Shown: positions 24,021-36,404, counted from the first letter of the stretch. The stretch: 64,000 bases of DNA from Trichaptum fuscoviolaceum (GCA_910574455.1 CAJSYZ010000005.1:4836001-4900000); one strand, 5' to 3'. The notes: generated by a model not told the origin, from the sequence alone. Program-made: numbers and translations.

Positions 24021-24775
24021 CGTAGATACTTGGGGAAACTTGATATGCGAGGGCTGATGATCAGTGGTAAGCAATCTCGACGATTCTTGGACAATACGAC
24101 GAGTCAGGGTGAGGCGCATACCTTAGTAGTTTGTCTTTTGACTAGGTATCTCCTGGAGGAGACGGTTCTTGTATATTGTGTAGATGTTAGTATGAATAAT
24201 GCACTTATATATTCCTCTGGGGTTTGAACACGTTTGAGGGTGGCTCACCAGTTGACGTACGTACGCCTCGTCCGGAGTCTAGTCTCCATGTACACGCATC
24301 TGCGAGACTACAGCGCCAAAGTGGGCCATTCATGTGACATAGATAGAACGGCGCTTCGGGCCTGAGCTGCCTGCAGCGACGTCGATATGAAGGAAACGTG
24401 TAGGACATCCACTCGATTGAATTGCAGTCAAATTGTCATTAGGCAAGACTCCAACTCAACGCCGATTCGAGAGTTGAAGACTGTGTAGATAAGTTAGAAT
24501 AGTGTGAAAGGGAAATACAGTCATGGGCGTTTCCCGTCTCCAACCCTCCAGCACCGAGGGCGCATGACCGACTGCGGAGAACCATGTAACTAGAAATAAC
24601 GCCAGCAAGATGCAACATTCTGGGGTAGTAATACGTCTTCGACAATTCAATGCCTAGCAATGACAATGCGTAATGGACTTCTTGATAACGAGCCGAACAA
24701 GAGAAGGACGGAATGTGCTTGTGATCGACCTTTTTTCCCTTAAGACGAAATTCGACACATAAGAATAGTGATAGA

Positions 24776-24841
24776 CTACCAGAAAGCTGTATTAGGTTCC
24801 CGTGGCGCTGCGGAAGAATTACAGGCACAGAATGAACTTAC
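24776..24841 (-). repeat. intron-like repeat copy A
   Basis: Minus strand: starts GTAAGTTCATTCTGTG and ends GAACCTAATACAGCTTTCTG-GTAG. 66 nt with donor, branch CTAATAC and acceptor. Shares its 3' half with copies B and C. Confidence 0.6.
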
Positions 24842-25078
24842 ACGAATTGATGCTTTAACGCCCATTGTCTTCGTAACTTCGGGGAAGGTTTTGTTATGCG
24901 ATCCGCTAAAAGGTCACACGACGTTCCGAGAAGAAGAGAATAGGCAGATCGGCTTACCGTCTTCTCTGCTGGAAGGAATTGGAGAAGCTCAATCGGTCTA
25001 GGCGCGCACTCATTCAGCTCCGCAATCCGTACACGCAGTTACAACGTTGCAGTCGCATACGATTCATACAGTGACATC

Positions 25079-25149
25079 CTACCAAAAAGTTGTATTAGGT
25101 TCCCTCGGCTCCGCAGTGAAGAAGATAAAGAAACATGTAGAACACTCAC
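25079..25149 (-). repeat. intron-like repeat copy B
   Basis: Minus strand: starts GTGAGTGTTCTAC and ends GAACCTAATACAACTTTTTG-GTAG. 71 nt with complete splice signals. Confidence 0.6.
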
Positions 25150-25285
25150 TTCTACATACGCTCCTTCGTTTATGAAGGTGAATAGGGAAGGTCAGTACAT
25201 GGTAGACGTTCTTCTACTCGATGTGCCGCATGCCGTATGGACTTCCCTGAATTGTTTGCATCCGCAGTATCCATTCTGTGACGGA

Positions 25286-25349
25286 TTACCAGAAAGTTGT
25301 ATTAGGTTCTCTCGGTCGCAGCAGAACCATCACGGTAAAAGACGCTCAC
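25286..25349 (-). repeat. intron-like repeat copy C (acceptor mutated)
   Basis: Minus strand: starts GTGAGCGTCTTTTACC and ends GAACCTAATACAACTTTCTG-GTAA. Same unit, but the AG acceptor is AA; the next AG, CACAG at 25276-25280, would extend the intron to 74 nt. Confidence 0.55.
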
Positions 25350-25784
25350 CTCAACTACGCCCATTAGGCTCCGCGCTACGCTAGTACGTATTGCCGACAG
25401 GTGTACTACTGTGTGAGTTCGATGCTTGGCATGTGCAGAAGCTGACAAAATTGAAGCCAAGAAAGCCATTCCAAAGTAATTATCAGGAGCAAAGGCGTTA
25501 CCAGCGCTCCTTGAGGCTTTCACTCGCAAGAAACACCATTCATTAGAGAAGCCATTCAATACCTAATGCGACCTTGGTGTGAGTGAAATGGGGCGAGCCA
25601 AATGAAGGAGAATAGATGAGTGCATGACATTTAAAAATAGAGATGCGAAGCAATACAGTCATTAAGCGCACATATCATCTATCTAACATGCCATCCCCCA
25701 TTTCGTCCTCTCCAGCTTTCATTTTTGGTGGTGTAATGCTGGCTATGAATGCAAAGGGAAGAATGATATAGAAACACAGAGAAA

Positions 25785-26498
25785 TCAAGTTGTCCGCGCT
25801 GCGGCAGCACCTTCTTGTGCGGCAGTCACGGCAGGGTTGACCTTCTTGCCATCCTTGTACCGAACTCTGGGTGGGGGAGCACGGTTGCGTCGGCCTTCGC
25901 GTGAGCGTACACGAACAACTGTATGACAGATACATGAGCAACAGTCGCAGCAATATAAACCAAGATATTTGACGAACCATGCGAGTGAATAGCGCAAGAA
26001 ACGCAGTATGCAATCTTAATGTAAAGTTTGGGGATCACATACTCTGAAGAAAGTATCAGTTAAAGAGTAGTCAAGACGAGTAATAAATCAAACGCACCCT
26101 GGTATACAGACGCCTCGCTGATATCACGGACGGCGGCAGACTCGACCATGTTGCGGACAGTGAAGCGCTTGATGGCCTTGTCCTTGGCGACGCAGCGCGA
26201 GCAGTTGGAGCAACGCACAAAGTTAACGTGGCCACGTCCCTTCTTGTTGCGACCGCCATTGCGTCTCTTTTTCGTCTACATCGGTTCAAAATCGTCAGAC
26301 CCATTGCCCACAGCTTAGATGTTAACAAAATCGCAAAAGTATTCCAGTTCGTTGTCGTTCCCAAAGTGCTGCAAAGACTAACATCCACCCAATATCCCAT
26401 CCATCCATCCATCTTCCGCCTAGCTTTCGACCTCCAAGTTGCTCATGTGTATCCTGGAGTACCCAATAACGGCCCTAACACTGAGATACACTCACCAT
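25785..26498 (-). CDS. RPS26: 40S ribosomal protein eS26 (RPS26)
   Basis: Four exons: 26498-26496 (the ATG alone), 26275-26098, 26043-25978 and 25918-25785; 126 aa. The sequence follows the family throughout: [20 protein letters not shown], zinc-binding CSNCSRC and CVSCAIHSH (two Cys pairs), [19 protein letters not shown] and [20 protein letters not shown]. It is part of the small ribosomal subunit near the mRNA exit and Kozak-reading region. The 220-nt first intron separates the start codon from the rest, a layout known in ribosomal protein genes. The Ala-rich C-terminus is a little longer than usual. Confidence 0.95.
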
Positions 26499-27136
26499 GT
26501 TGGATAGTTTTGTCTTGAGGGATGTCGGGAGACTCTGCGTAGTACGTCGATGCCGATCTGAACGGTATCATAGAACTGGACAGGATGGACTACTGCTTTA
26601 GGCTCATAAATTCTCACGCCGTCAAGTTCGAATTGAATTGAACAACTTTACTGTGTACTAACCGCCATCTTTTAACTTTCCCTCTTCCTCTGATTGTCTG
26701 AACTTTGGCTTAAAATAATCCTCAGCTTAATTGACATAACTACCTTGACTAAGTGCTTGGGCTACCTCCAGGAAAGCCACGCTCAATGTCTGGCTATTAT
26801 ACCCTTTCAAACTCAAGTGATCCAATCGCCAGCTCGCCAGCTAGGCTCTAGCTCTGAAGACCAAAAATCACTCAGTCGGTAATATCAAGTATCCAACTTT
26901 CTTCGTTCTTGTCATACACCTCAAATACAACGGAAAATGTCGCTCTACTCACGAACGCTGGAAAGCCTTCGCTTTTCCTTCTCTAACTCAACACTTCTCT
27001 GTTATGTTAATCTACTTGAAGCTTCCAATATTCTGTAACTACGGTTCACAGATCCAGCTCTCTTCACCGAAGATTCTTTTCGATTCTTCGCATAATGGTA
27101 ATTTATGATATACATGATGTCTATCGTATCTAATAG
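26499..27136. other. RPS26 upstream region
   Basis: No gene seen. Probably holds the RPS26 promoter and extends to the edge of the inverted-repeat arm. Confidence 0.4.
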
Positions 27137-30085
27137 AGGAAGGATGAAGGGATAAAGCTTGTCAGCCACCCAGCCTCATCCTCGTCGTTCTGCCTTGTGA
27201 GGAAACTGGTATCTCTTGTCGACGTCAGCCGTAACGTTGCGTTTTAAATTACTAGCTCTTGTCTCTCTCCTATCTCGAAAGCACGGTCTTCTCGGGCTTG
27301 CTGCAGTCTGACACAATATTCTCCTAGGTGAAACTTCAAGTTGACGTTCTACTGGCAAGCTCAACCAGTTGAAACTCGCATCGACGACTGTGTTCGAATG
27401 GTCTAGCTCTCCGATACTGGATGTCTTGCATCATCATCGCCCGTATTCCAACTCTGCCGTCTTTCGCCAGTCTGCAACCTGATGGTCTGAACCCGATGTC
27501 GACGAGGACTGGCCTCCTCTCTCCTCCTCGAGTAGCGTATAAATGCCGTGCTCGTTCTTCCTGGGATCCTCAGTAGTCGAACAGCACTCTTAGCATTTGA
27601 CCACTATCTCTCCCCGCTCTCAAGCACCCTCCTTACCCACTTCGCTCCCTTACACCCACTCTCCTTACCCCATCACACGTCAGCAGCAGCTATGTCTCCT
27701 GTACTCTCTATCATCTCTGAGTCCACCTTCACTGCAGCGACACTTGTCCTGCCATCCTCCTCCGTCACTGCATCGGAATTGCCATCAGTGACCTCTCGCT
27801 CAGGCTCAGACAAGGGGCTTTTCGAACCACCCCAGCCCTTGACGCCTTCGCAAATCTTGCATCCCGTTCACTCCCCCGCACCCGACCAGAACCCGTTCCC
27901 CGCATCCGACATGGGTCTGTCGTTCTTCGGCATCTTGCTCATTGTATGTGTCTTCCTTGTCGGCATGCTCATGCTAGTGTCAAAGTACTGGGGAAAGCGC
28001 GAGGCCAAGAAAGCTTTGGAGAGAATGCAGAAGGACGAAGAGGCTCAAGCCCAGGCTGACAACACTTCCACTCAAGCCAAAGAGAAGGCTGAGTACATCA
28101 ATGACAACATACCGGCAATCACGGTTGCCGAGAATGACCAGAAGGAGCAATTTATCATCGGAGAGAGCGAGAGCACAGACATCACCACCATGAACATTGA
28201 CGAGGACGAGAAACACGAAGACCAAGCAATCTTTTACAACGCGAAGCGTTCTGGTATCATCGGTGCATCTGCTGTTTACTCTGTCGACATCCCTACCGTC
28301 AACGAGCAAGACATTCCAAGCGCCTCAGTTCTCTTTACGGGAGAGCTTGCCTGCACCCCCGCCAGCTTCGAAATTGACACCCAACCACTCCAACCCAACA
28401 CGGAGGAGGACATCACGGACACGGCAGCCACCACGATCGCTAGCCTGGATAGCATCGATGCTGTCGGTGAGCTATTCCTGAGCAGCGAGACATCCACAGA
28501 ATCGTTGTCTCAGAAGGACGAAGGCGAGGTATGTGACATTTCTTTTGCATTTATTGCCCCGATTTCTGATGAAGTTTCTTCTATAGCCCACTTCGCACTA
28601 CACACAACACACCCTGGCACTCAGCGCCAGCGACTATTACACAATCTTCAAGAACACGGCGACTGTCAATGTCGCCAATCTTTCAAATCCCCCGCCGAGA
28701 CCCAGCCGCAAGAACACACCTGCATTGTATGACGAAGACATCTCCATCTCCGAGCTGGACTGCTTCCTTACACCGGAGCCGAGCATCAAACTTAACCCGA
28801 ACCCCCCACAGAAGTACGCTGCAGACTTTGAAGCGTACTGTCGGGATCGTGCTTCGCGTGCTGCGGCTTCGAAGGCGGATTCTACCATTACACAGGAGGA
28901 TAAGGGCATAACTCCTACTACCGCGCCCGAGTCCTCGCCTATTCCCGTCACAACAATACACATCCCTTGCTCACCACTGTCGTATGTGTCTCTCTGTCTA
29001 CTGATCATTTCTTTTCTCTGACACGGGTTCATGCAGTATGCTTGAGAAAGATATGCCTGTTATTTGGCAGAATCATGCGTCGGAAGGACAAGGTGTTCCG
29101 AAGTTGAAGCCAGCGCTCAAATCTGCGCTCAAGTCTACCTCTTATTCCCCACCGACACCCACACGCGGAAGTCCTTCAAAGGCAACCCCACAAGCAGCAA
29201 CGGCGACGTACCTGACAGTCCCCAAGATCTCCATGCGGACGGGTCGAATGGAAGAACCAGCTAAGGCAGATACCAGATCGACTACGATGTCGAAGCGGCG
29301 TGCTCGATCGACGACGATCGTTGCTCCTCGGGGGACGCTTGGCAATGTGGGACTCGATGCGAGAGGGGCTGCCGTGGCCGGGCAAAACCTTGAGCTGAAG
29401 GGTTTCACTGGGCGGGTCAGGCCAGACCCGTCCACGCCGAGCCGTTCTCTGGTTGTGATGTCGCCAATACAAGAGATTACCAGAGCCGAAACTACTCGCT
29501 CCGACACGCCAATCCACGAGAGTACCAAAGCAGAAACCACTCACTCCGACATCACCAACTATGCCTCGCCTTCCGACCACCCGCTCAAGACGATGAACGC
29601 GAATACCACGGGATCCGTCTCACGCGCTGCTCTCACTTCGAAGAATTCTTTCCCTGCTACCAAAGCGAATGATATGAAAGGACTTTCAACTCACACTGGA
29701 AACAACCAGGAGAACATTCCTGCACACCCCTCAAGTCCGGCTGACACTGCACTGCGGAGGATCTCACGAACTACTTCCTCATCTTTGTCGGCTGGCTTGC
29801 CCCGCGCATCTTCGACTCTTCATGTGAACGGTGCTCAAGCACGCTCTTCATCATCCTGGCGCTAATTCCGCAACAGTTATCTCAAGAATCTTACGGCCTT
29901 AATCTATGCTATCCATTTCCTGGTTTCTCGCTATTCTCGTTATCGAATGTTTTTCGCAGATCTCTCCTAATTGAAAATCTACACCACTGGTTGTTCTCTT
30001 GTTCAATTTGTTTTCTTGTGCTCGCTCTGTACCGGCTGTTAATATCCGTTTTGTCGTCTGCTTTCAAACTCTATAATAAGTATGT
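27137..30085 (+). repeat. left arm of a 2.9-kb inverted repeat
   Basis: The arm runs from GAGGAAGGATGAAGGGATA near 27137 to CTTTCAAACTCTATAATA near 30085. It is repeated in inverse orientation at 36405-39342, including the gene, its introns and both flanks. By eye the arms are nearly identical with scattered substitutions and small indels. The match stops abruptly at both ends. Confidence 0.85.
27692..29865 (+). CDS. single-pass membrane protein, unknown (left-arm copy)
   Basis: Three exons: 27692-28528, 28587-28981 and 29037-29865; 686 aa; introns of 58 nt (phase 0) and 55 nt (phase 2). The start is the first ATG (MSPVLSIISESTF); the inverted copy supports it. After about 70 residues there is one strong membrane segment (SFFGILLIVCVFLVGMLML), followed at once by a charged helix (GKREAKKALERMQKDEEAQ). 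The C-terminal half is Ser/Thr/Pro-rich and basic (MSKRRARSTT, KSALKSTSYS). The Ser-rich N-terminus would face the lumen or outside and the long tail the cytosol (inference). No known domain. Its twin at 36624-38810 is also open, so both copies may be expressed. Confidence 0.8.
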
Positions 30086-30538
30086 ATGTGTTATTGTGAA
30101 ACAAGTTATTAAAATTAATCCTGCGTGTACTTCTGTTTCTTATTCTCTGCTCTCGAATGCAAGTCGCCAATCTCTCCATTAGCATTTAGTAACATAGAAA
30201 GTTACATGTCCAGACTACAACCTTACTTCTAATGATCATTCACCTTGCTCCGCTTTTGAGCAGATGTACGTAAGGATGAGAGGTTGCGCCCTTTGTCAAC
30301 GATGCATCGCTTCCACTTGCCATCAGTAATACCCAAGCTTTGTACGTCGTCCCCTGGTCATTTCACCGCCTCTCTTAGCCTCATCAGTCCCACGATCGTG
30401 CATTTATAAATTCTACTCCCTGGAAAAACGTACGCTATCAAATTCTGTCCTCCTTCTCGTTTATAGTTGACCATTGCTGCATTTCCGAGTTATTGACCGT
30501 TCATTGAGTGCCGTTTGGTGTTTCAGCAGGGGTATTGC
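30086..30538. other. edge of the inverted-repeat spacer, no gene seen
   Basis: AT-rich, no convincing frame. The sequence differs from the matching place beside the right arm. Confidence 0.4.
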
Positions 30539-32531
30539 TCAGAAGAAAACGGGGTTCGAATGGAGATCTCCGATTGATGAGTTGGCGGAGAACGTCCTAT
30601 ACTTCATCTCTCCCGAGCTTGTGTGGTATGCTACCCGCACTTTCTTCAACGATTGCGCTTGAATTGCGCCAATGTATACATCCAGTGTCTCCTCTTCCCC
30701 ATCATCCATGTCCAAATCTACATTCAAGGCCGCCTCTGTAGGAATCTTTTTCGCCGACCTTTCACTACCGAAGAAACGCTGCAGGCATCCTCCGGAATCC
30801 CAGTCCCAATCCAAGTACGACCGGAGATGTTCTCCCCATTTATGTCGCATATAGCAATTTTCCTTGTAGCTTTTCCAGAACCGCAAATCTCCCCATATCT
30901 GGTGCGGCATATCTCGAGCTTTGATAAACTGTAGTGTCAAGTCATTTTCACAAACCCGAACATGCTTTGCGCGACCAAGGGAGATTCGCAGCTTTTCGTC
31001 AGACCACTCTTTTCTTTTGGAAAATTTTGTTTCAGAGGGCAACCATGCTCGAACCTCTCGTTTAAGACATTCCAAAGAGGACAGAAGTCGATGAGATCGC
31101 GAAGCGTATTGCGTCGTTAACTGTTGGAACACAGGCTCGGCGTTCCGTGAAAATCTCCTGGGCAGTATTATTCGGTCTATGGGATCACATCTCTCTATCA
31201 CTTGGTGCACTTCGGGGAATAGCCGCATCGTCCGGGTCTTCTTCAGCCTAAATAGAGATATGAATGGGCTGTTAAGAAACTATGGATGTAAGGGATTCCA
31301 CATACGTAAAAAATGGAACCTGCAATGCACATAGAAGTCGTATGAAGTTGAAGTTATCCGTGCGAAAGAACCCAGCATTGAAGATAAGATCCGATAAAAT
31401 CTCGTCAAACCAACGTGCATGAGTTGACAGAACGAAGTATTCAATCTGTTGGGTGTCCAACATCAAGTCGACTGCACGGTCGTACAGAGAGATAAGGAGG
31501 TGAATGAGGAAAAAGGTTGTTTCGACAATGCTCTCGATAGCTTGAGTGGGTTCGATATTGTATCTGAGAACGACAGCAATATGAGTGGAAGCTTTAGCGA
31601 AAAGAATGCATGCATTATTGAGCGACGGAAGGAAATCAAGCCCAGAATACCTGGAATAACTATCAGTCAAGAGCTTACTAGGACAGGAGTTCGTAAAACA
31701 CACTGTAATGATTCCAGTACCTCTAGAAGATCTCGTTTAAGAATACGAGCATACTCAGGGGCAGACTCCAATTGTTTATAATCATTAACGGACGGTCCAA
31801 AGATTTCAAAGTTGGAGGTGAATTGTAGGCGCACACGAGCCAAAGTGGTCAGACAGAGGAAATATGTCTTTTTAGGATGCGAATTTTCGAGTGCGCTGGC
31901 AAGTGATTCCAAGTGGAACAGAGGTTCAATTGACGCAACGGCGACGTAGAAATCGCTGAAGGCAGACAACGATGTTGAGAGGCGGATGAGTGCTACAAGT
32001 GCAGCGGCAGACCGATAGATTGAGCTCGACCTAACGCAGAACGGCATCAGTCTCCTGCGTATTCGCTAGTAGCAAGTTCACATACTGCGCTTGATTAACG
32101 AGGCTCTTGAGTCCTGACACGCAAGCAGACCCTTTGAACTCATAGATATTATTTATTACTTCACCCAACGGCCTAGGATTCCGCGAGCCGTAGGGCATGT
32201 AGTTCTTGTTATTCACCCAGAGATACTGGCATATCCTATTTGGGTGAAGGTAAGAAATGGACAATCGGAACGCCAGTCTTTCAACCTTCCTCCCGAAATA
32301 CTGGTAAATGCATTTATCGAGTATGCGACCGGGTCCTGGGATGTCGTCCATGGTCGCATTGGTCGAGAAAGAGCTGATAGTCCTTGCATCGTCATAGTCA
32401 ACGAACTCTGTCTCCTCAACCCAAGCGCCCGAGAACGACCGATCTCGATCCCAATCGAGATTCATATATTTTGCTTCTTCATCTATCCGTAACGAGCGTC
32501 TCTTGAAGATGCGACGGATGACACCAGTCAT
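30539..32531 (-). CDS. PGPGR-family protein 2 (subfamily A), function unknown
   Basis: Four exons: 32531-32086, 32030-31704, 31650-31306 and 31247-30539; the introns (55, 53 and 58 nt) are all phase 2; 608 aa. Exon 1 has a basic start (MTGVIRRIFKRRSLR), an acidic stretch and the signature MDDIPGPGRILDKCIYQYFG, followed by RKVERL and LHPNRI. Exon 2 begins SSSIYRSAAALVALIRL, and exon 3 contains SLNNACILFAKAS. Exon 4 has the subfamily A block LDWDWDSGGCLQRFFGSE and a C-terminal SSGEMKYRTFSANSS. No transmembrane segment or known domain is seen; it is predicted helical and soluble. It lies in the inverted-repeat spacer in tandem with member 3. Confidence 0.85.
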
Positions 32532-32969
32532 AGTTGCGTAGAAGGTGTAGAAAGAAAGAGGGAAAGGTAGAGATCAGAGGCTGGGGCCATTGTTAGAAGG
32601 CGTGACGTCTACGCAGCCGAGATAAGTGTATTCAATTACACCGGCAGATAACTCAAAAAGGCCCCAAATTCTCCGTAAGGAGTGATTCTATCAGCACAAT
32701 CATGTGTCGACAGGCTCAGGCTGTCGGTGCGAAAATAAATCTGACAGACGTGAGAGCTCGGCCTCGAAAGGCTGTGATTGCGGTAGTGCGTAGTGTACTT
32801 GACTTAATGGCCAAAAGAGTGGGGTACGACACGATAGGAATGGGTTTGTGGCAAGGTCCAAAACATGCAATACGCGATATTGTTAGCATTGCTCTCAACA
32901 TAAACATATTAAAAATAACGAATAAACTTCACTCACCTTGGGCTTCATTGGCAACAAATTCGCAAACTC

Positions 32970-33389
32970 TTAGGATATATTATGATACCTCAGGTACAAC
33001 TCGAGATATAGCAGTTTTGTCCTGTCATCGATGAGACTATCGGTGTGGATTGCAGCTGATATTGCACGAAAGACTATCATAAAGTCCGCCAGCTGACATG
33101 TCAACCGTAGATTCTGCGTGAGGATTGGGAGGGTTGGTAAAAGGCAAAAAGGGTTAATGCGACACTCGAGCTGCCAGTGGAGGATTGATGTCAACAACGC
33201 CAAATAATGGCAAGCTTCAAGTTCAAGTTGCCGTGTGAACTTTAATCGAGCTAGTGGGGCATGTATACACTGTGGCATATCATCATTGTGTCTGTAGAAC
33301 CGTAGAGATTTATTCGACCTCCTCGATGGATAAAGGGTCATATCAATCGGCTTCAAATGTCGCACTTTATATAAGGAATTCAGACTCAT
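32970..33389 (-). CDS. unrecognised frame, possibly a gene fragment
   Basis: 139 codons from MSLNSLYKVRHLKPIDMTLY. Leu-rich and helical-looking (LELEACHYLALLTSILHWQL), near a possible donor at its end (CTGAG|GTATCA). It lies between PGPGR members 2 and 3 on the same strand. A separate minus-strand frame starting at 33651 (MDNPESGVDVEERENK) sits 13 bases beyond the stop of member 3. I could not join the pieces into a gene. It may be remains of a further family member, or chance. Confidence 0.25.
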   Translation of the reverse strand: MSLNSLYKVRHLKPIDMTLYPSRRSNKSLRFYRHNDDMPQCIHAPLARLKFTRQLELEACHYLALLTSILHWQLECRINPFCLLPTLPILTQNLRLTCQLADFMIVFRAISAAIHTDSLIDDRTKLLYLELYLRYHNIS

Positions 33390-33663
33390 AATCGTTTCTT
33401 GAGTTTTGTCTCCCCAGTGAGAAAAAATGCATACATATGTATATACAGTCCACGATGCCAAGGAAGAATCAGATAATCGACTACTTCTAACTAAGAGAGC
33501 CACCTTCCGATGTTGACATCCTTCCGTCCATCCAATACTGAACCTTTTCCACGAGATGTATAGGTTTCTGAGCAGACTTCATCCGAACTACATTGAAGAG
33601 CGCCTTGTTCTCCCTTTCCTCGACATCCACTCCGCTCTCAGGATTGTCCATGCCGTTTATGCG

Positions 33664-35828
33664 CTAATATATGAAGCTCGGTCTGTGTGCTGAGCTGTCG
33701 TCCAAGAGCGCCGAGTCTTTGAGTCCTTTTTCATGCGATGATTCATTCAGCCCATGATTGGGCCAAGTCCTTTTTACGTCCAAGTCCACGTCGGGTTCAG
33801 CTGCTCCGTCTTTAACACTTCGGCCGGAATGATAGGTCTCCAACTGCACCATTCCCGCAGTATCCACATATGATACCTGAATCGTCTTCGGTGGACGCGT
33901 ATGTATCCCTTCGATCGATACTCGCATCACTTTTTCTTGCGTCCCTCCCGACTTTACTACACCTCGAACAGATATCTCTCTTTCAATCCGTTCTGATTCG
34001 ATTAGAAAGTCCAAGCTCGACTTTCTTCGGGGGGAAGGAGCTCCTGTCCGAGTATCGACCTCGAACAGTCGCTTCAAACAACCCCCGGTGTCCCATTCCC
34101 AGTCCATGTTCGAGCGGAGGTGCTCTCCCCAGCTACGTTTCTGATGACAATCCTCCTTGTACATGATCCAGGCCCAGGGTTCTTCCCGAGCGTACATAAA
34201 CACTCGTGTCAAATCCAAATCATGGATCTGGATCAGCTGGCCACGTCTCCGTGAGCGTTCTGGGTCGCCTTTCCACATTTGATATGGCTCAAACAATCCA
34301 GCCTTCCAAAGCGATGTAAAGTAATCGAAACGTGGTTCACTTGCTCGGACCTCACTTTTGAGATCATCAAAGGAATTTAATAGGCGCCAAGACCGAGATG
34401 AAGCAGCATTGATGTGGAATGTGAAGATGGAAAGGATATTCCCTTCAAATCTCCGAGGAAGCCAACGCAAGGGAAGTCTTTCCTTGATGTCGAAGCCTCT
34501 CATTGAATAATAGATGCCATCAAATAAGACTGTAGCCCGCGAATCTTTGACTCTGCATGCGCATGATTGCAAAGAAATCAGTATTACGATTAACCAAAGA
34601 TTGAGTGAACATCACGCACACCGCAAACGGACTGTACAGCTTGTGTAGTAGAGGGTAGTGCTGCGACTTTGTAAACCACTGCAGTATCGACCATCCGAGT
34701 TCATGAAACCATTCGACACATATCGATAGAACAAGATCGGCGAATTGTTGCGTGCTTCTGAAATATATTAGTGCGCGGTCAAAACTGATGAGGGCAAAGA
34801 TGAAGAGGCAATAGGTAATTTCCGATATGTTTTCTATATCTGTTTCATAAATGTCCTCTTCCAGAGTACGGCGTATCTTCGCTAAGAGTAAAGAAGCGTT
34901 GCTGAGGGCGAGAATGGTATCACACTGTGAAGTACTGTAAAAAGTGACATCTATCGCGTGTGCTTACTAAGAGGATAAAAGAGAGGACGTACTGGTTCAG
35001 ATCCAGTAATTTCCTTAGGTCTTGTCGCAAGCATTGGACTATCTCAGACCCTGACTGAATCAAGTCTCTGTCTTTGGATGGGATACGTGCCTTGCCAAGA
35101 GCGACCAGAGCCAAGAAGAGCTTCTTTTCGGGATACGACTCGTTAAGAGCCTCTGCATGTGTCTCCAAGAAGAATATCGGCTCCACTTTCGCAATAGCAA
35201 AGAAGAACTTCCCAAAGGTAGGCGACGTAGTAGAGAGGCACATAAGAGCTGAGAGTGCTGCTGCAGATCGATAAGCCGACTTTGATCTGATGAATTTATC
35301 AATGCCATTCACAAGGGCAGGTATCAGTCCCTCCTCTTACTGTGTCTGATGAACAAGGCTCTTCAGTCCAGCCACAGCCGCTGGGCCTTCCGTGCAACCC
35401 CATCCTCTTCTTGCATAGTGGATATTCCCCATAATGACACTAAGTGAATCTCGATCACTGTAATGCCAACCGAAGTTATTGTCCCAGAGGCACCGCAGGA
35501 TCTTGTTTGGGTGAAGGGATGAAATTGAGAGATGGTATATACATCGTTCTAGTTTCCTTCCGAGTTGTTGGTACAATCTATCGAGCATCCGCCCAGGGCC
35601 TGGGATATTGTCCATAGTTGCATTGGTCGAGAACGAGCTGACTGAACCCACATCACCATTGTCTTCGACCTCTGATTCCCCGATATCTGCAATGAAGAGT
35701 ATCTGAAACGGGATGAAAATTCGCCTATCTATTGCCCAGGTATCCTCTAGATATCTTAGTCCTTCGTCGCGAGACTTTAAACGTCTTTGAAATGTTGCTT
35801 GTAAGTAGTTTATTCCTTTATTAGCCAT
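33664..35828 (-). CDS. PGPGR-family protein 3 (subfamily A), function unknown
   Basis: Four exons: 35828-35341, 35286-34993, 34934-34620 and 34552-33664; the introns (54, 58 and 67 nt) are all phase 2; 661 aa. Exon 1 carries MDNIPGPGRMLDRLYQQLGR followed by KLERC and LHPNKI. Exon 2 begins SKSAYRSAAALSALMCL; exon 3 is the most diverged. Exon 4 has SNMDWEWDTGGCLKRLFEVD and IQVSYVDTAGMVQLETYHSG, then about 50 extra polar residues that members 2 and 4 lack. The third donor is chosen as GT|GTGCGT because it keeps the family's phase. Tandem paralogue of member 2, both inside the inverted-repeat spacer. Confidence 0.82.
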
Positions 35829-36404
35829 AGCCTGAAAAGCAGACGTTGCGCAAAAGCACCGTACAGCAAGGCGAAGAGACGACCTGGTAGTTGTTTGAGC
35901 TGTGCCAAGCTAGGATGATGACTCGTAGAGTATATATATGTGTTGATCTGACAACGCAGCGGTGGCCATTCCCGTCCATCGAATCAATCGCACTGCCTCC
36001 TCTTCGACAGATTGTGCGAAAACTCTACAAGATTAGCTTGCCAATTCAAACTTGTGACCGTAATTAACACATACATGGTCTTAGCTTACTTGCAAGTTGA
36101 AGGGTATATATTGGTACAAGGCAAAACATAAACAACAATTGGGAGGTTGAGATGATGTTGACTCACCAAAGAGAAACTTGAAACTCACGATTCACGAAAG
36201 CCGACTTGCATTTGAGTGTGGGAACGTCTTTCTCATTTGAGCCTGAGAGCCCCCACCGGCGGCCCGGGTGGGGGATTTCGCTGATTCTCGCACTCGGAGA
36301 CGGTGGTATTCTCCAGAAATCATTCACGCAGTATTTGTAGTTCATAACATACGGACACCGACAGATTACATACAAGATATTTTTGCATTTTTTTGGCATG
36401 CATA
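35829..36404. other. intergenic, spacer side of the right arm
   Basis: No gene seen. Contains a short GC-rich hairpin (CCCCCACC...GGGTGGGGG, about 36250-36274) in otherwise AT-rich DNA. Confidence 0.4.

Larger units (their letters stand above)
24430..25560 (-). other. possible spliced minus-strand transcript with three homologous introns
   Basis: Three intron-like units (listed separately as repeats) suggest a minus-strand transcript. Open pieces are minus 25559-25350 (ends at a GTGAGC donor) and minus 24828-24439, but the exons between them contain stops in every simple joining I tried. It may be a non-coding RNA, a decayed gene or a gene whose exons I could not assemble. No protein family recognised. 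Confidence 0.3.

Noticed and set aside
25172..25384. Plus-strand repeat peptide LPESCIRF occurring three times between 24.77 and 25.38 kb
   Set aside because: The copies lie in different frames without a joining exon structure, while on the minus strand the same units have donor, branch point and acceptor; intron homology explains them better.
27548..27691. Longer N-terminus for the left-arm membrane protein
   Set aside because: There is no ATG in that extension (it opens at GTG), and the inverted copy begins at the same MSPVLSII.
36250..36274. GC-rich hairpin as a bacterial-type terminator
   Set aside because: Eukaryotic DNA; no T-run or gene end fits; only noted as a hairpin.
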